A stretch of 64,000 nucleotides of DNA from Psychrobacter sp. JCM 18901 (GCF_000586435.1 NZ_BAWH01000006.1:62001-126000), one strand, 5' to 3'. Shown: positions 1-11,002, numbered from the stretch's first letter. Notes: generated by a model from the sequence alone, not told the origin. Numbers and translations are program-made.

Positions 1-1
1 C

Positions 2-279
2 GTCCCAGATAGTGCGCCACAATATAAAATAAAGTTACCTGCACCTGCCACTTACGTATTCTTTTCATGGACGAAAGATAGACTAGGCACCAATGTCGAT
101 GACCCTGAAGGCTATATAGAAAGGTGGGTGCACTATATAGCCACTGTAGTGCAACAGTTCTTGATGTGACTTGTGACAATCACTCTCCCGAACCTGTAGC
201 GTTAAAACCTAACCAAGTAATTAGAGATTTTCAAATATCGGATTATTACTACGATAAAGACCAAGTCCCTCAGCCTTAA
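2..279 (+). CDS. 3' end of an unrecognised gene (partial)
   Basis: An open frame enters from the left edge and, after one frame change near 119-122 (an A appears to be missing in a short A run), continues to the stop at 277-279. About 92 residues are visible. The C-terminal part has two Cys (CSATV, VTCDN) and a polar, Asp/Tyr-rich tail ending QVPQP. I recognise no family. The next gene starts 24 bases downstream on the same strand, so the two may be co-transcribed. The start and any signal sequence lie outside the window. Confidence 0.4.
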
Positions 280-303
280 GTAAAAGTTAATGGAATCGAA
301 CTA

Positions 304-790
304 ATGAAGACTTCAATAAGCTTAATAGTACTGTCTCTAGGACTGCTTACATTTGATACTAATGCTGCCAATACTAATTTCAACCACAAGGTATACAAAA
401 CGGTGCTATTTCAGAATCTTGTTATCATGATCCATGTGCCGTGACAAGAATAATGAAGTCTGAGATTGTGAAACAGAAACCAGGATATACACAGTTGAAG
501 CTTAAAGTAGTAAGTGGTTACAAAGGTTGGGATGCAAAAAAACTACATGGGGTCATGAGTTTTATACGATGTATGTCAATTGCTCTCTCAAGAGACCCAA
601 TTTAGCAAATAAGTCCAATATTGAAGGTAACATTTTACCCCTTGGCGTGGGTGAGGATAGTTGGATACCAGGCGCAGAGTATCCTAACACTATTCTATAT
701 TTACAAGCATGTCATAACTATGACGGAGAAACGGAAAAGGCTGGTAAGAAGTTCGGCTACAATATAAAAGAAGCTGATAGATTTAATTAG
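304..790 (+). CDS. Small secreted protein, unknown function (frameshifted)
   Basis: The ATG at 304 opens a short signal peptide (MKTSISLIVLSLGLL, then an Ala/Asn region that could be a cleavage site). The frame breaks near 395-405, continues through a part containing CYHDPC, and breaks again at the A run at 536-541. It then reads through a WGHEFYTMYVNC part to the stop at 788-790. The restored product is about 160 residues with at least four Cys, so it is probably an exported, disulphide-bonded protein. No family is recognised. Both breaks match the window-wide indel error pattern. An intrinsic terminator follows 67 bases downstream. Confidence 0.5.
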
Positions 791-856
791 AGCTAATTAG
801 CTTGTACCAGTTTTAGTGGAAATATCAGATGTTTTACTAATTCTTATCGTTAATAG

Positions 857-895
857 ATACGGCAAGCAATTGAGACATTGTTTGCCGTATTTATT
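857..895 (+). terminator. Intrinsic terminator after the small secreted protein
   Basis: A 13-bp stem (858-870 with 877-889, one G-T wobble) around a 6-base loop is followed by a T-rich tail. It closes the first transcription unit and separates it from the restriction operon. Confidence 0.6.
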
Positions 896-1077
896 TATCA
901 TCAAATGAAAGTTAACCTCGATTTTAGTATTAACCCACTGTGCGATACTGCTTAGTACCCTTATGCAATTGATATAATCGAATTTTTCAGCAATGACATC
1001 TGCCAACCATCTTATACCCTGCTATCATTACACCACTATAACAACCAGAAATTTTCCAGCGCGTTAAGGAATAACCA

Positions 1078-2627
1078 ATGCCTGCCAGTACCACTAATAA
1101 TATTAGCAAAATCAATCAAGACGACATCAATAAAGCCGTCTGGAACGCCTGTGACACCTTTCGCGGGGTCATCAGCGCCGATACCTATAAAGACTTTATC
1201 TTAACCATGCTGTTCCTCAAATATTTGTCTGACGTTTACCGCGATGAGTACAACAAGCTGGTTGAGCAGTTTGGCGACAACCCTGAGCTCATCCACGCCA
1301 TGATGTCCAAGCAGCGTTTTGTCTTACCTGAAGGCGCAAGCTTTTGGGACTTGTATGAGCAGCGTCATCAGCCGGGCAACGGTCAACGTATTGACGAGGC
1401 GCTACACGTTATCGAAGAAGCCAACGGTACTAAGCTCAAAAACGTCTTCCAAGATATCAGTTTTAACACTGATAAACTGGGTCAAGAAAAGCAAAAGAAC
1501 GAGCTACTACGCCACTTATTAGAAGACTTTGGCAAAGACATCCTTAATCTAAGCGTTGAGCGTGTCGGTAGCCTCGATGTGATTGGTAATGCTTATGAGT
1601 TTTTAATCAAGCATTTTGCCGCTAGTAGTGGGGCGACGGCTGGCGAGTTCTATACGCCGCCTGAAGTGTCGAATTTGCTAGCGACTATCCTTGAGCCTGT
1701 CGAAGGTGATGAAATATGTGATCCTGCCTGCGGTTCGGGTTCGCTGCTCATTAAGTGCGGGGCCATGGTACGCAAAAACTCAAATTCTAAGAAGTATGCG
1801 CTATACGGTCAAGAAGCCATTGGCTCGACATGGGCACTGGCCAAAATGAATATGTTCCTACACGGTGAGGACAACCACCGTATCGAGTGGGGCGATACCA
1901 TCCGTAATCCACTGCTACTCGACAAAGACGGCAAGCACTTATTACAGTTCGATGTGGTGACGGCCAACCCGCCGTTTTCACTGGATAAATGGGGACATGA
2001 CGATGCCAGCAGCGACCCCTATGGTCGCTTCCATCGCGGTGTACCGCCCAAGACCAAGGGCGACTATGCTTTATCAGTCATATGATTGAAACGCTGAAAC
2101 CTGCCTCTTCATCAAAACAAGGTGGCCGTATGGGCGTGGTCGTGCCGCATGGCGTGCTTTTCCGTAGCTCTAGTGAAGGTAAAATCCGTCAGCAACTCAT
2201 CGAAGAAAATCTGCTCGATACGGTGATTGGTCTGCCCGAAAAGCTGTTCTTTGGGACGGGTATTCCAGCGGCGATATTACTGTTTAAAAAGAACAAAACC
2301 GATGACACGGTGTTGTTTATCGATGCCAGCAATGAGTTTAAATCAGGTAAAAATCAAAACCAGCTCACAGATAGCAATATTGCTAAAGTCATTGAGACTT
2401 ATAAGGCGCGGGAAAGTGTCGATAAATACGCCTATCTAGCCAGTTTTGATGAGATTAAAGAGAATGACTTTAACCTAAATATCCCGCGCTATGTCGATAC
2501 CTTTGAAGAAGAGGCGGAGATTGATTTGGATGCGGTGCGTGCTGAGCGTCTTGAGTTAAAAGCTGAATTGGAAAGTTTAGAGACTGAGATGGCAGGGTTT
2601 CTAAAGGAGTTGGGTTATGGACAATAA
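1078..2627 (+). CDS. hsdM: Type I restriction-modification DNA methyltransferase subunit HsdM
   Basis: Modification subunit that transfers a methyl group from S-adenosylmethionine to adenine N6 in the site chosen by HsdS; two copies join HsdS in the methylase and HsdR in the restriction complex. The N-terminal helical HsdM domain starts NQDDINKAVWNACDTFRG. The SAM motif DPACGSGSLL lies near residue 218 and the catalytic motif NPPF near residue 298. The frame breaks at 2073-2078 (one T missing in GCTTTATC); the restored protein is about 516 residues, normal for the family. The stop overlaps the hsdS start by about 10 bases, which implies translational coupling. It is the first gene of the defence operon. 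Confidence 0.93.
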
Positions 2628-3898
2628 CTCTGTTCTTGCTAATAAGCTAGTAGGTAAAATCCCAGAAGACTGGTCCTATATTAACTTCAAAGATGTTTAC
2701 GGTAAGCCAATTCGTGACTTTGGAAGTTTCTCTACTACGAAATTAATTACGTTCTTAAGTGATGGCGTACCTTTTTTGAAGTCAGAGATGATTAACGAGG
2801 GTTCAATTGACTGGACAAATACTTACTATATTTCCGAAGAAGTCCATAAGTTATTAAATAAGTCTTATGTTGAAAAAGATACTATCCTCTTTTCTAAAAT
2901 AGGATCAGCTCTAGGTAAGGCAGTTGTATACACTGGAGAAAAAGGGATTTGTAATAGTAATGCAGCTATTGCAAAGATTATCTTAAATGAACAAATTGCT
3001 GATAAATATTACTATACTTATATATTGAATAATTCATTGGCAAAAAAAGCAGTTTCTAAGGTTAATTGTTAGCTTATTACCTAGGATTAACCTAGGTGAT
3101 ATTAGCGACCTAGTACTTCCTCTACCACCTCTCCCAGAACAACAAAAAAATCGCCAAAATCCTATCCACTTGGGATAAAGCGATTAGCACGACCGAGCGT
3201 TTAATTGAGAATAGTACGCAGCAGAAAAAAAGCGTTGATGCAGCAATTGCTGATAGGTAAAAAGCGGTTGCTTGATGGGTTGGGTCAGCGGTTTGAGGGT
3301 GAGTGGGAAGAGGTTAGTATAGGTTCTACTTCAAAATGTTTTTCAGGTGGAACACCTTCTAGAACAAAGGATGAGTATTACAACGGTAGCATTCCTTGGA
3401 TTACTTCTGGAAAACTGAACGATAGATTTGTCGATTCTGTAAACGAATATATAACAGAACTAGGGCTTCAAAATTCTTCTGCAAAAATAGTTAAAAATGG
3501 AAGTATTCTTGTTGCTATGTATGGCGCGACAGCAGGTAAAGTAGCTTTGAATACGTTAGATAGTGCAACTGTAAATCAAGCAGTTTTAGCATTAGAGCCA
3601 AAAGAAAAATTCCATAACTTATTCTTGTTTTATTTACTTGAAGTTGAAATGTTGAAAGCATTGCTACTAGTTCAAGGTGGACAACCCAATTTAAGTGCCA
3701 CTATTATTAAAGCTATAAAAATTAAAGTTCCAGCTCTCCTTGAACAACAAAAAAATCGCTACGGTATTAACCAATGCCGATAAAGAAATTGAATTGCTTG
3801 AGCAGCAATTGGCTGATTTGCAGCAAGAGAAAAAGGCGTTGATGCAGGTATTGTTGACGGGTAAGGTTAGGGTGAGGGTTGATGGGGAAGATGTATGA
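2617..3898 (+). CDS. hsdS: Type I restriction-modification specificity subunit HsdS (multiple indels)
   Basis: The specificity subunit recognises the bipartite DNA target. Two target-recognition domains are visible, each followed by a conserved helical repeat: PPLPEQQK then ALMQQLLIGKKRL, and later LLEQQK then ALMQVLLTGKVRV. Four one-base insertions break the frame, near 3060 and in 7-A runs near 3141, 3226 and 3750. Removing them gives 425 residues, a typical length. The stop at 3896-3898 overlaps the ATG of the ATPase gene (ATGA). The recognition domains look more AT-rich than hsdM, which is common because these domains are often exchanged. The target sequence cannot be read from the protein. 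Confidence 0.9.
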
Positions 3899-5813
3899 AG
3901 TTAAGAATATGTAAAATTAGCCTGAAGAACTTTAAAACATTTGAAGATATTACGATACATCCAAATGCTAATTTCAATATTATTATTGGTGAAAATAGTG
4001 CTGGAAAATCTACTATTTTTGAAGCAATTCATCTTTGGGAAAAATGTTACCAAACCTATATTTTGAGTTCAAGAAAAGGATTTTATAAAGTTAAAAGGTC
4101 TACGAACCGATACGTGAACTACCAAGATTTAGATTTTCTACGCATAACTAAGGATGAAGATTTATTTTACGATCCAAGACATCCTGAACTTGGAAAATGT
4201 TCAGAGATTACTATTTCATTAACTAATAGTGATAATGAAGCACAGGTTTGGAATTTAGGCTTCAAAATAACTTGTCCAAGCTCTATAGAAAATGCTTTTT
4301 TTCGTGTCCAGCCTGTAGAAGAAAGGGAGTTCACTAGTTTTGCCAACGATTTCTGTGGCACTGGAAGATATTTAGATGAAGCTATATTTATTTATCAAAC
4401 TAGACCTGTGTCGGGCGTACATCAATTTGAACCTTATTATAACGAGGCTCAAATTAAGAAAAAAATACAGAAAGGCTCTTCTCATGAAGTATTAAGAAAT
4501 AAAATTATATCTAAAAGAAGATCTATTACTGGTTTAGAAGAAAGTATTTCTGAGATCACTGAGAAAATTGTTAAGTTTTCCCTACCTTCACCTACTAGAA
4601 GGGAAAAAGATGAATACGTTTGCTTAGATGTTTCTGTTGATGGCTCTAAACCTTATGACCTGCATTTGCAAGGTAGCGGCTTCTTACAAATAGTAGAGAT
4701 ATTAGCTACTGTCGAATTTATCGACGCTCCTCTAAAATTGCTACTAGTTGATGAGCCAGACTCGCACATTCATTCCAAGCTTCAAAAGAACCTTTTAGCT
4801 CATCTAAGATGTATTGATCATAATCAATTTTTCATAATTAGCCATAATGATCAGTTTGTTACAAACGCTGGTGAAAATGAAGTTTTCTTTTTAAGTGAAG
4901 ACAATAAAAGTATAGGTGATTTGAGACCAATTAATAAAAGTAGCTTTGATATCATTAAGAAGTCTTTGGGTGGTGTAATACTATCACTTGAAAATTTAAA
5001 CCAAGCTAAACACATAGCGTTTGTAGAGGGAGCTGATGATGAGGAATATCTTAAAGCTCTAAATAGCAAGCTTAGACAGATTAATCATGAAATAAACTGC
5101 TTATCAGAAGTTGCTTTTTTTTCCCGTTAAGAGGCAAAGATAACATCCTACAAAAAATAGAGTATAACAAGCGTACTCTATCTTCATTATTAAAAGGCAA
5201 AGAGTGGCATGTTATATTCGATAGAGATTTTTCTACTTTAGAGATTGATTCAAGACTCAAACAACTTATCCGTGGGAAAAATTGTAAACCGTATAGCCAT
5301 GAAGGATATTGTATTGAGTCTGTTTTATTTTCAGATATAAATATATTCAAAAAACTAATATGTAAATTAGTCGAAAATTTTAAAGCAAAGGATGAAGTTG
5401 AAACTATCATAGATTACGTATTTGATAAGCTATCTGAAGAAAGCTGTAGCCTCAATTCTGATCTCAACAAAGAGATAGAAGTGAGTTTTAATGGACAAAA
5501 AAATAATAGACCTGAATTTAACAGTTTACAGTTTACCGATGTAATTCGTTCTTGGAATATCTCGGGTGGTAATTTTAAGCCGGAGATGGTTATGTCAAAA
5601 TCTCTAATTAGTAAATTTGTGTGCGCCCTTGAAGACCAGATAGGTTTGTCATTTCTATGGAGACAATCTAATGATGCTGAAGAGATATCTTCAGCTCTAT
5701 TATTTGAATATATAGATTTCATCCAAGATCTAGATGACTTATACCCTTCATTTGCACAATTATTCCTACAACTTGGTGTGATGAATAATATTGGTAGCTT
5801 AGAGAATTCATAA
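3895..5813 (+). CDS. OLD-family ATP-dependent nuclease: ABC-type ATPase with C-terminal TOPRIM domain
   Basis: About 639 residues once one frameshift in the T8 run at 5115-5122 is repaired. The N-terminal half is an SMC/RecF-like ATPase: Walker A GENSAGKST near residue 33, an ABC signature-like LQGSGFLQ near 259, Walker B LLLVDEPD near 283 and an H-loop IISHND near 313. The C-terminal half carries TOPRIM motifs: the Glu motif FVEGADDEEY, a RGKDN turn, the acidic pair in VIFDRD, and CIES. This is the layout of overcoming-lysogenization-defect (OLD) nucleases. The gene overlaps hsdS by ATGA and ends 14 bases before hsdR, so it is an operon member. It lacks the anticodon-nuclease tail of PrrC and the long coiled coil of RloC, which can occupy the same slot. 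Its role within restriction is inferred. Confidence 0.8.
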
Positions 5814-5827
5814 AAGAGATTGATAGA

Positions 5828-8800
5828 ATGTTCAAAAACGATTCTAGTATTAACTTTGCAGAAGAATTCAGCTCAAAAATTCCTGCCTTAACCTTGCTCA
5901 CTACGCTGGGCTATGAGTTTATTCCACCTAGTCAAAGCAGTGCTATGCGCTCAAAAGTGGTTTCAAATAAGGCCACTGACCAAGTTGTATTATTGCCAAT
6001 CATGCGTGCATTTTTAGCCAAGCAAACTTTTACGTTTGAAGGTAAGGCGCATCCTTTATCAGACAGCGCCATTGATAAGATCATGCATGAGCTAAACCCA
6101 GCGATGAATCTAGGCTTACAGGCAGCAAACGAGGCGCTTTATAACGCCATGCTTTATGGCGTGACCGTGACTGAGTTCATCGATGGTAAGAAAACCTCGC
6201 AGACCGTCGCTCTGATAGATTGGAACAATATTGATAATAATAGTTTTCACGTTACCGAAGAGATGGTAGTACAGAATACTGAGGGCACAGGTAATGTCAT
6301 TCCTGATATAGTTTGCTTCGTTAACGGTCTACCGCTAGCAGTGATCGAAGCCAAGCGCCCTGATTCGAGTAGAGAGGGACAATCGACCAATGCCCAAGCG
6401 GTGTCCCAGCATATTCGCAATCAAAAGCCAAAGTTTATTCCAAACCTATTTGCCTATAGCCAGTTATTGCTAGCGGTTAATGGTAATGACGGTCTGTATG
6501 CTACTTGCGGTACACCTAGGAAGTTTTGGGCAAAATGGGTGGAAGAAGAAATATTTGAGCCTGAGTTTCATCGTTTAAAAAAACCAAGCGCCCAGTGATG
6601 AGCAGATTGATAACTTGTTTGGTGATCGTCCTGTCTCTATCAAAGAGGAATATCAGTCATTAATTGGTGGCGGTGATTTAGTCGTCACCGACCAAGACCG
6701 CTTAATCATCAGTCTTTTGCAGCCACAGCGTCTGCTTGAAATGACACGCATGTTTACCTTGTTTGATAAAAAAGCTGGCAAAATTGTTGCTCGTTATCAG
6801 CAAGTCTTTGGCATCAAAGCTTGATTGAACGTATCAGTACCTTTGACGAGAAGGGCAGTCGTGAGGGCGGTGTCATTTGGCATACCACAGGTAGCGGCAA
6901 GTCCTTTACGATGGTGTTCTTTTCCAAAGCGCTTATTTGGTTAGAGGATCTCGCGAAGTGCCGAGTCATTGTCGTCACTGACCGTGTTGATCTGGAAACT
7001 CAGCTTAGTCAAACCTTTGCATCTGGTGGTGTATTATCCGATCGTGATAAATCCGATGCCATGGCTACCTCTGGTCGCCGTCTAGCGCAGCAAATCGGGC
7101 ACGGTAATGAACGCGTTATTTTCTCCATTATTAATAAGTTTGGTTCAGCCGTTAAGTATGATGAATGTTATAACGACAGTCCAAACATCATCGTCATGGT
7201 CGATGAAGGTCACCGTAGCCAAAACGGTGAGAACAACATTCGTATGGCGCAAGCCTGCCAAACGCTGCTTTTATTGCCTTTACGGGTACGCCATTACTTA
7301 AGGATGATAAGACCGAAAACAAATTCGGCAGCATCATTCACTCTTATACCATGCAGCAAGCGGTCAAAGACAAAACGGTCACGCCACTGTTATACGAAGA
7401 GCGTATCCTGAATTGAATACCAATGACCAAGCGATCGACGCTTGGTTTGACCGTATCACTCAAAAGCTCACTGATGATCAAAAAAAACTGACCTCAAACG
7501 TAAGTCTCACAAAAAGGTCAAATCTATCAGGTTGAAGGTCGTATTGAGCTGATCGCTCATGATATCTCTGATCATTTCCAAAACTTTAAACAGCAGCACC
7601 TTAAAGGCCAGTTGGCTTGTGACTCTAAAGCCTCAGCTATCCGCTATAAGATGGCGTTAGATAAGATTGGCAAAGTGACCTCAGTGGTTGCCATGTCACC
7701 ACCTGATACCCGTGAGGGGCATGATACCGTCGATGGCGAGTCGAAAGACATTGTCCAGAATTGGTGGCAAGCCAATGTCGCCAAAGAGTATGGCGGTGAT
7801 GAAAAGGCATATACCAAAGCCATCATAGAAGGCTTTAGTCAGGATGATGGCCCTGACATTATGATTGTCGTTGATAAGCTATTAACGGGCTTTGATGAGC
7901 CAAAAAACACCGTGCTATATATCGATAAGCCTTTAAAGCAGCACAACCTCATTCAGGCGATTGCACGGGTAAACCGCTTGCATGAGAAAAAGCGTTTTGG
8001 TTATCTGATTGATTATCGTGGCATCTTAAAAGAGCTGGATATCACCATTGAGAAATACCAAGACTTAGCCGAGCGTACACAAGGTGGCTTCGATATCGAA
8101 GACCTTAAAGGTCTATATAACGCGATGGATACTGAGTATAAGCAGCTACCCAGACTGCATAGCGAACTGTGGGCAATATTCTCTTCGGTGAAGAATAAGC
8201 AGGATGGGCAAGCGTTAAGACAGGTGCTTGCACCAAAAATGCAGGAAATCGATGGCAGAGTAGTCGATACCAAGCTTAAAGAGCGTGATGACTTTTATAC
8301 AGCTTTAACCACATTTTCTAACGCTATGAAAATTGCCTTGCAATCAGCGTCTTTCTTTGAAGATAAGTCATTCGATAGTAAGCGTGATCGCTACAAAGCC
8401 GATCTAAAAGCCTTTGTTAATCTACGTAAGCAAGTGCGCGAGGATGCTGATGAAACCATCGATTACGATGAGTATGAAGCGGATATTCGAAGCTTACTTG
8501 ATAAGCATATCGCTGGACTTGAGGTTCGTGAGGCAAAAGGTGCATACTTGGTTGGCAACTTAGGTAAAGATGTTAAGCCTGAAGAATTAAGCGATGATGA
8601 AGCCCGTAACCAAACGGATAAAATCACTGGTCGGGTGACCAAGATGATTGAGCAGGATTTGGCTGATGACCCTTATGCCCAAGAGTATTTTTCTAAATTG
8701 CTTAAGCAAGCGATTGCGGATGCCAAAGCCATGTTCGATGCACCAGTGAAGCAGTACATGATGTTTGCTGATTTTGAGCAAGCCGTTAAAGACCGCGATG

Positions 8801-9132
8801 TCGCTGATGTGCCGAATGCGTTTATTGATGATAGTGGTAAATTAAACAAACATGCTCAGGCGTATTTTGGTCTGTTTAAGCACTTATTTGATACTGATTT
8901 CTTGATAGATAAAGAGTTAGATAACGACAAGCTAGTTGCTTACGCCTTTGAGATTGATAATATTGTTAAGACAGCAGTGGCTGAGTATTCTATTAACCCA
9001 GCAGAAATTGAAAATGCTATTAGTGTCAAATTGCTGCCGATGTTATTTATGGATTTGGGTATCGATAAAGCGCAACAGCTCATTGAGGAAGTGCTAAAGA
9101 TTACCCGTCTTGGACTTTCAAGAGATAAGTAG
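5828..9132 (+). CDS. hsdR: Type I restriction endonuclease subunit HsdR (multiple indels)
   Basis: Motor and nuclease subunit that translocates DNA using ATP and cuts away from the recognition site. The N-terminal PD-(D/E)xK nuclease has PDIVCFVNGLPLAVIEAK near residue 158. The SF2 helicase core follows: Walker A HTTGSGKS, a VTDRVDLE motif, DEGH in place of DEAH, AFTGTP, then LLTGFDEP and QAIARVNR. A long helical C-terminal region ends at 9132. At least six indels break the frame, near 6583 (A7), 6822, 7258, 7410, 7482 (A8) and 7515. The repaired protein is about 1100 residues, normal for HsdR. It starts 14 bases after the ATPase gene. Confidence 0.9.
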
Positions 9133-9160
9133 CCTAAGAGCAGCAAGAGGGTAGTAGGTA

Positions 9161-9984
9161 ATGACTGAGAATGGCGTATTTTATTATGGTCAAGATAAGA
9201 TTGATTATGAAGTCGTGCGTAAAGAAGCAACTTATAAAGAAAAGATAAATAAGCCTGAAAGCGACAAGCTGATTGCTAAAAAGGCTAAGCCTCGAAAAGT
9301 AGTCATTAAAGTACATCCTGATCAGCGTGTGGTCGCCACAGCACCTAACGATGCTACCGATGAGGTGATACACGATGCGATGATGAAGCGTGCGCGCTGG
9401 ATATGGCAAAGCTACAGGATTTTGCCAAACAACAAGATCATGTATTGCCCAAGCGTTATGTCAGCGGCGAAACCCAGTTTTATTTGGGTCGTCGTTACGT
9501 GTTAAAAGTGATAACCAGTATAGAAACGGCCGATGTAATGCATAGCACTGTGAAGCTTAGTCGCGGTAAATTTAACGTGGAATTGTCTCAAAGTGATTCT
9601 GAGTTGGACGCTGAAGAACGAGCTGTCTTAGTTAAACGTCTTATTGATGAATGGTATAAAAATAAATTTAAGTCGATCTCTAGAGAGAGGCTTGAAGCCT
9701 TGATATATAAGGCTTCTTGGGTTAAAAATAGCCCTTCAATAAAATTAATGACCATGAAAAAGCAGTGGGGAAGCTGCTCAACTAAAGGTAATTTAATACT
9801 CAATCCGCATTTAGCAAAAGCCCCAAAGGAGTGCATTGATTACGTGTTACTACATGAGCTGTGTCATATAGCTGAACACAACCATAGCGAAAACTTTTGG
9901 CGCTTATTAACGCAAGTCATGCCGAATTGGAAAGAGGTAAAAGCAAGGCTTGATGGAATGGCTGAGCTTTATTTGAATGAGTGA
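9161..9984 (+). CDS. YgjP/DUF45-type zinc metallopeptidase at the end of the hsd operon
   Basis: About 274 residues after adding one A near 9412. The C-terminal half has the zinc motif HELCH with a further His in the following EHNHSENFW, and an upstream KKQWGSCS block, both typical of YgjP/SprT-like DUF45 metallopeptidases. It starts 28 bases after hsdR on the same strand, with no terminator between, so it belongs to the operon. DUF45 genes are known companions of type I restriction loci, but their job there is not settled; turnover of a subunit or of DNA-protein crosslinks is only a guess. A strong hairpin terminator follows at 10048. Confidence 0.85.
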
Positions 9985-10047
9985 GTCATAACACCTTTAT
10001 CGTAATTAGCATAAAAGCCACCTTCAAAAAGTAGCTAGCTATCAACT

Positions 10048-10076
10048 AAAATAACCCGCCTGATGCGGGTTATTTT
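10048..10076. terminator. Bidirectional terminator between the defence operon and the SMP-30 gene
   Basis: A perfect 12-bp stem (AAAATAACCCGC with GCGGGTTATTTT) has a 5-base loop. A/T tracts on both sides let it serve the converging units on both strands. Confidence 0.75.
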
Positions 10077-10102
10077 AAGTTCAGTTCTGAGAAGATTTTT
10101 AA

Positions 10103-11002
10103 TTATGGCGTACCTGCATGCCCCACTTTCACTTGCACAGCTAACATACGTCCTTTAGTTTCAGCCTTACGGGAGGTCTCATCCCAATCTGGAGCCGCGC
10201 ACATGAACAGTGTTTTACCATCTTGTCCTCCAAGAGTAACCGCAAAGATACCATCAGGTGCAGTATCGATAGTTTCTAAAATCTCGCCACCCTTTGCTAT
10301 ACGTACAGCTCGCTGATTTAAGGTATCTGCGATCCAAACAGCACCTTCGGCATCTAGCGTGAGACCATCAGGCAATATGCTAGCATTCTCTATACGTAGA
10401 CCAAGATTTGGCTCATCGCCTAATTCTCCAAAATTGGCAAAGTCACGCTTTTCTCCAAGGCTGCCATCTTCGTTGATATCAAACTGCGTAATTTTATTAC
10501 CAAATAGCTCGTTAACGATCAATGTTTTTTGATCTGCAGAGATAACTATGCCATTTGGAAATGCCAATCCTTCAGCGACAACCTGTGAGCTTCCATCAGG
10601 CTTAACCAATACAAGCCCTGTGTTTTCATGGTCAGCGCCACCCATCAAATCAAAACCAAAGTTACCGACATAGGCATTGCCATTAGCTGAAACTACCATG
10701 TCATTTGCATGACCACCGCAATGCTCCCAAATATCAGCGTGAATGACCAAGTTACCATCATTTTCTAGTCGTAAGACTTTGCGGTCTTTCATCGATACGA
10801 CCAGCAAACGCCCATCAGGCAACCATCCTAAACCGGAAGGTTGCTGTTCAACATGGATGATTTTCTCTGCTACTCCTTCGTCGTTAACTCGATAAACGCC
10901 TTGAGTATAGAAATCGACAAACCATAGCGCATTTTGATACCAGCGAGGCCCTTCTAAATAGTGAAAGCCATCAACGACAACTTCTAATTCATATTTCGAC
11001 AT
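10103..11002 (-). CDS. SMP-30/gluconolactonase/LRE family protein
   Basis: Six-bladed beta-propeller sugar lactonase family, about 299 residues. Visible family features are LEGPRW at the N-terminus (metal-ligand Glu), SGLGWLPDGRLLV, GGHANDMVV, AFPNGI, and NASILPDGLTLDAEGAVWIAD. The longer frame begins at 11008, but an AAGGAAG site lies directly against that ATG and is six bases from the ATG at 11002, so I prefer 11002. The gene sits about 50 bases downstream of an iron alcohol dehydrogenase on the same strand, which suggests a small catabolic operon for a lactone or sugar-acid route. The substrate cannot be told. Confidence 0.85.
   Translation of the reverse strand: MSKYELEVVVDGFHYLEGPRWYQNALWFVDFYTQGVYRVNDEGVAEKIIHVEQQPSGLGWLPDGRLLVVSMKDRKVLRLENDGNLVIHADIWEHCGGHANDMVVSANGNAYVGNFGFDLMGGADHENTGLVLVKPDGSSQVVAEGLAFPNGIVISADQKTLIVNELFGNKITQFDINEDGSLGEKRDFANFGELGDEPNLGLRIENASILPDGLTLDAEGAVWIADTLNQRAVRIAKGGEILETIDTAPDGIFAVTLGGQDGKTLFMCAAPDWDETSRKAETKGRMLAVQVKVGHAGTP

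Noticed and set aside
857-895. Inverted repeat upstream of hsdM as an operator for the restriction operon
   Set aside because: It is a stem-loop with a T-rich tail close to the end of the previous gene and about 180 bases from hsdM, so a terminator is the simpler reading.
1319-1522. Short alternate-frame open reading frames inside hsdM, hsdR and ctpA
   Set aside because: They are shadows of conserved coding sequence in another frame.
3130-3760. Poly-A runs in hsdS (both after the repeated PEQQK motif) as phase-variable switches
   Set aside because: Phase-variable type I specificity genes exist, but the same A7 errors occur in ribosomal protein and tRNA synthetase genes throughout the window, so assembly error explains them better.
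3895-5813. Calling the operon ATPase a PrrC or RloC anticodon nuclease
   Set aside because: It has an ABC-type ATPase, but the C-terminal half shows TOPRIM-type acidic motifs, and there is no long zinc-hook coiled coil or anticodon nuclease signature.
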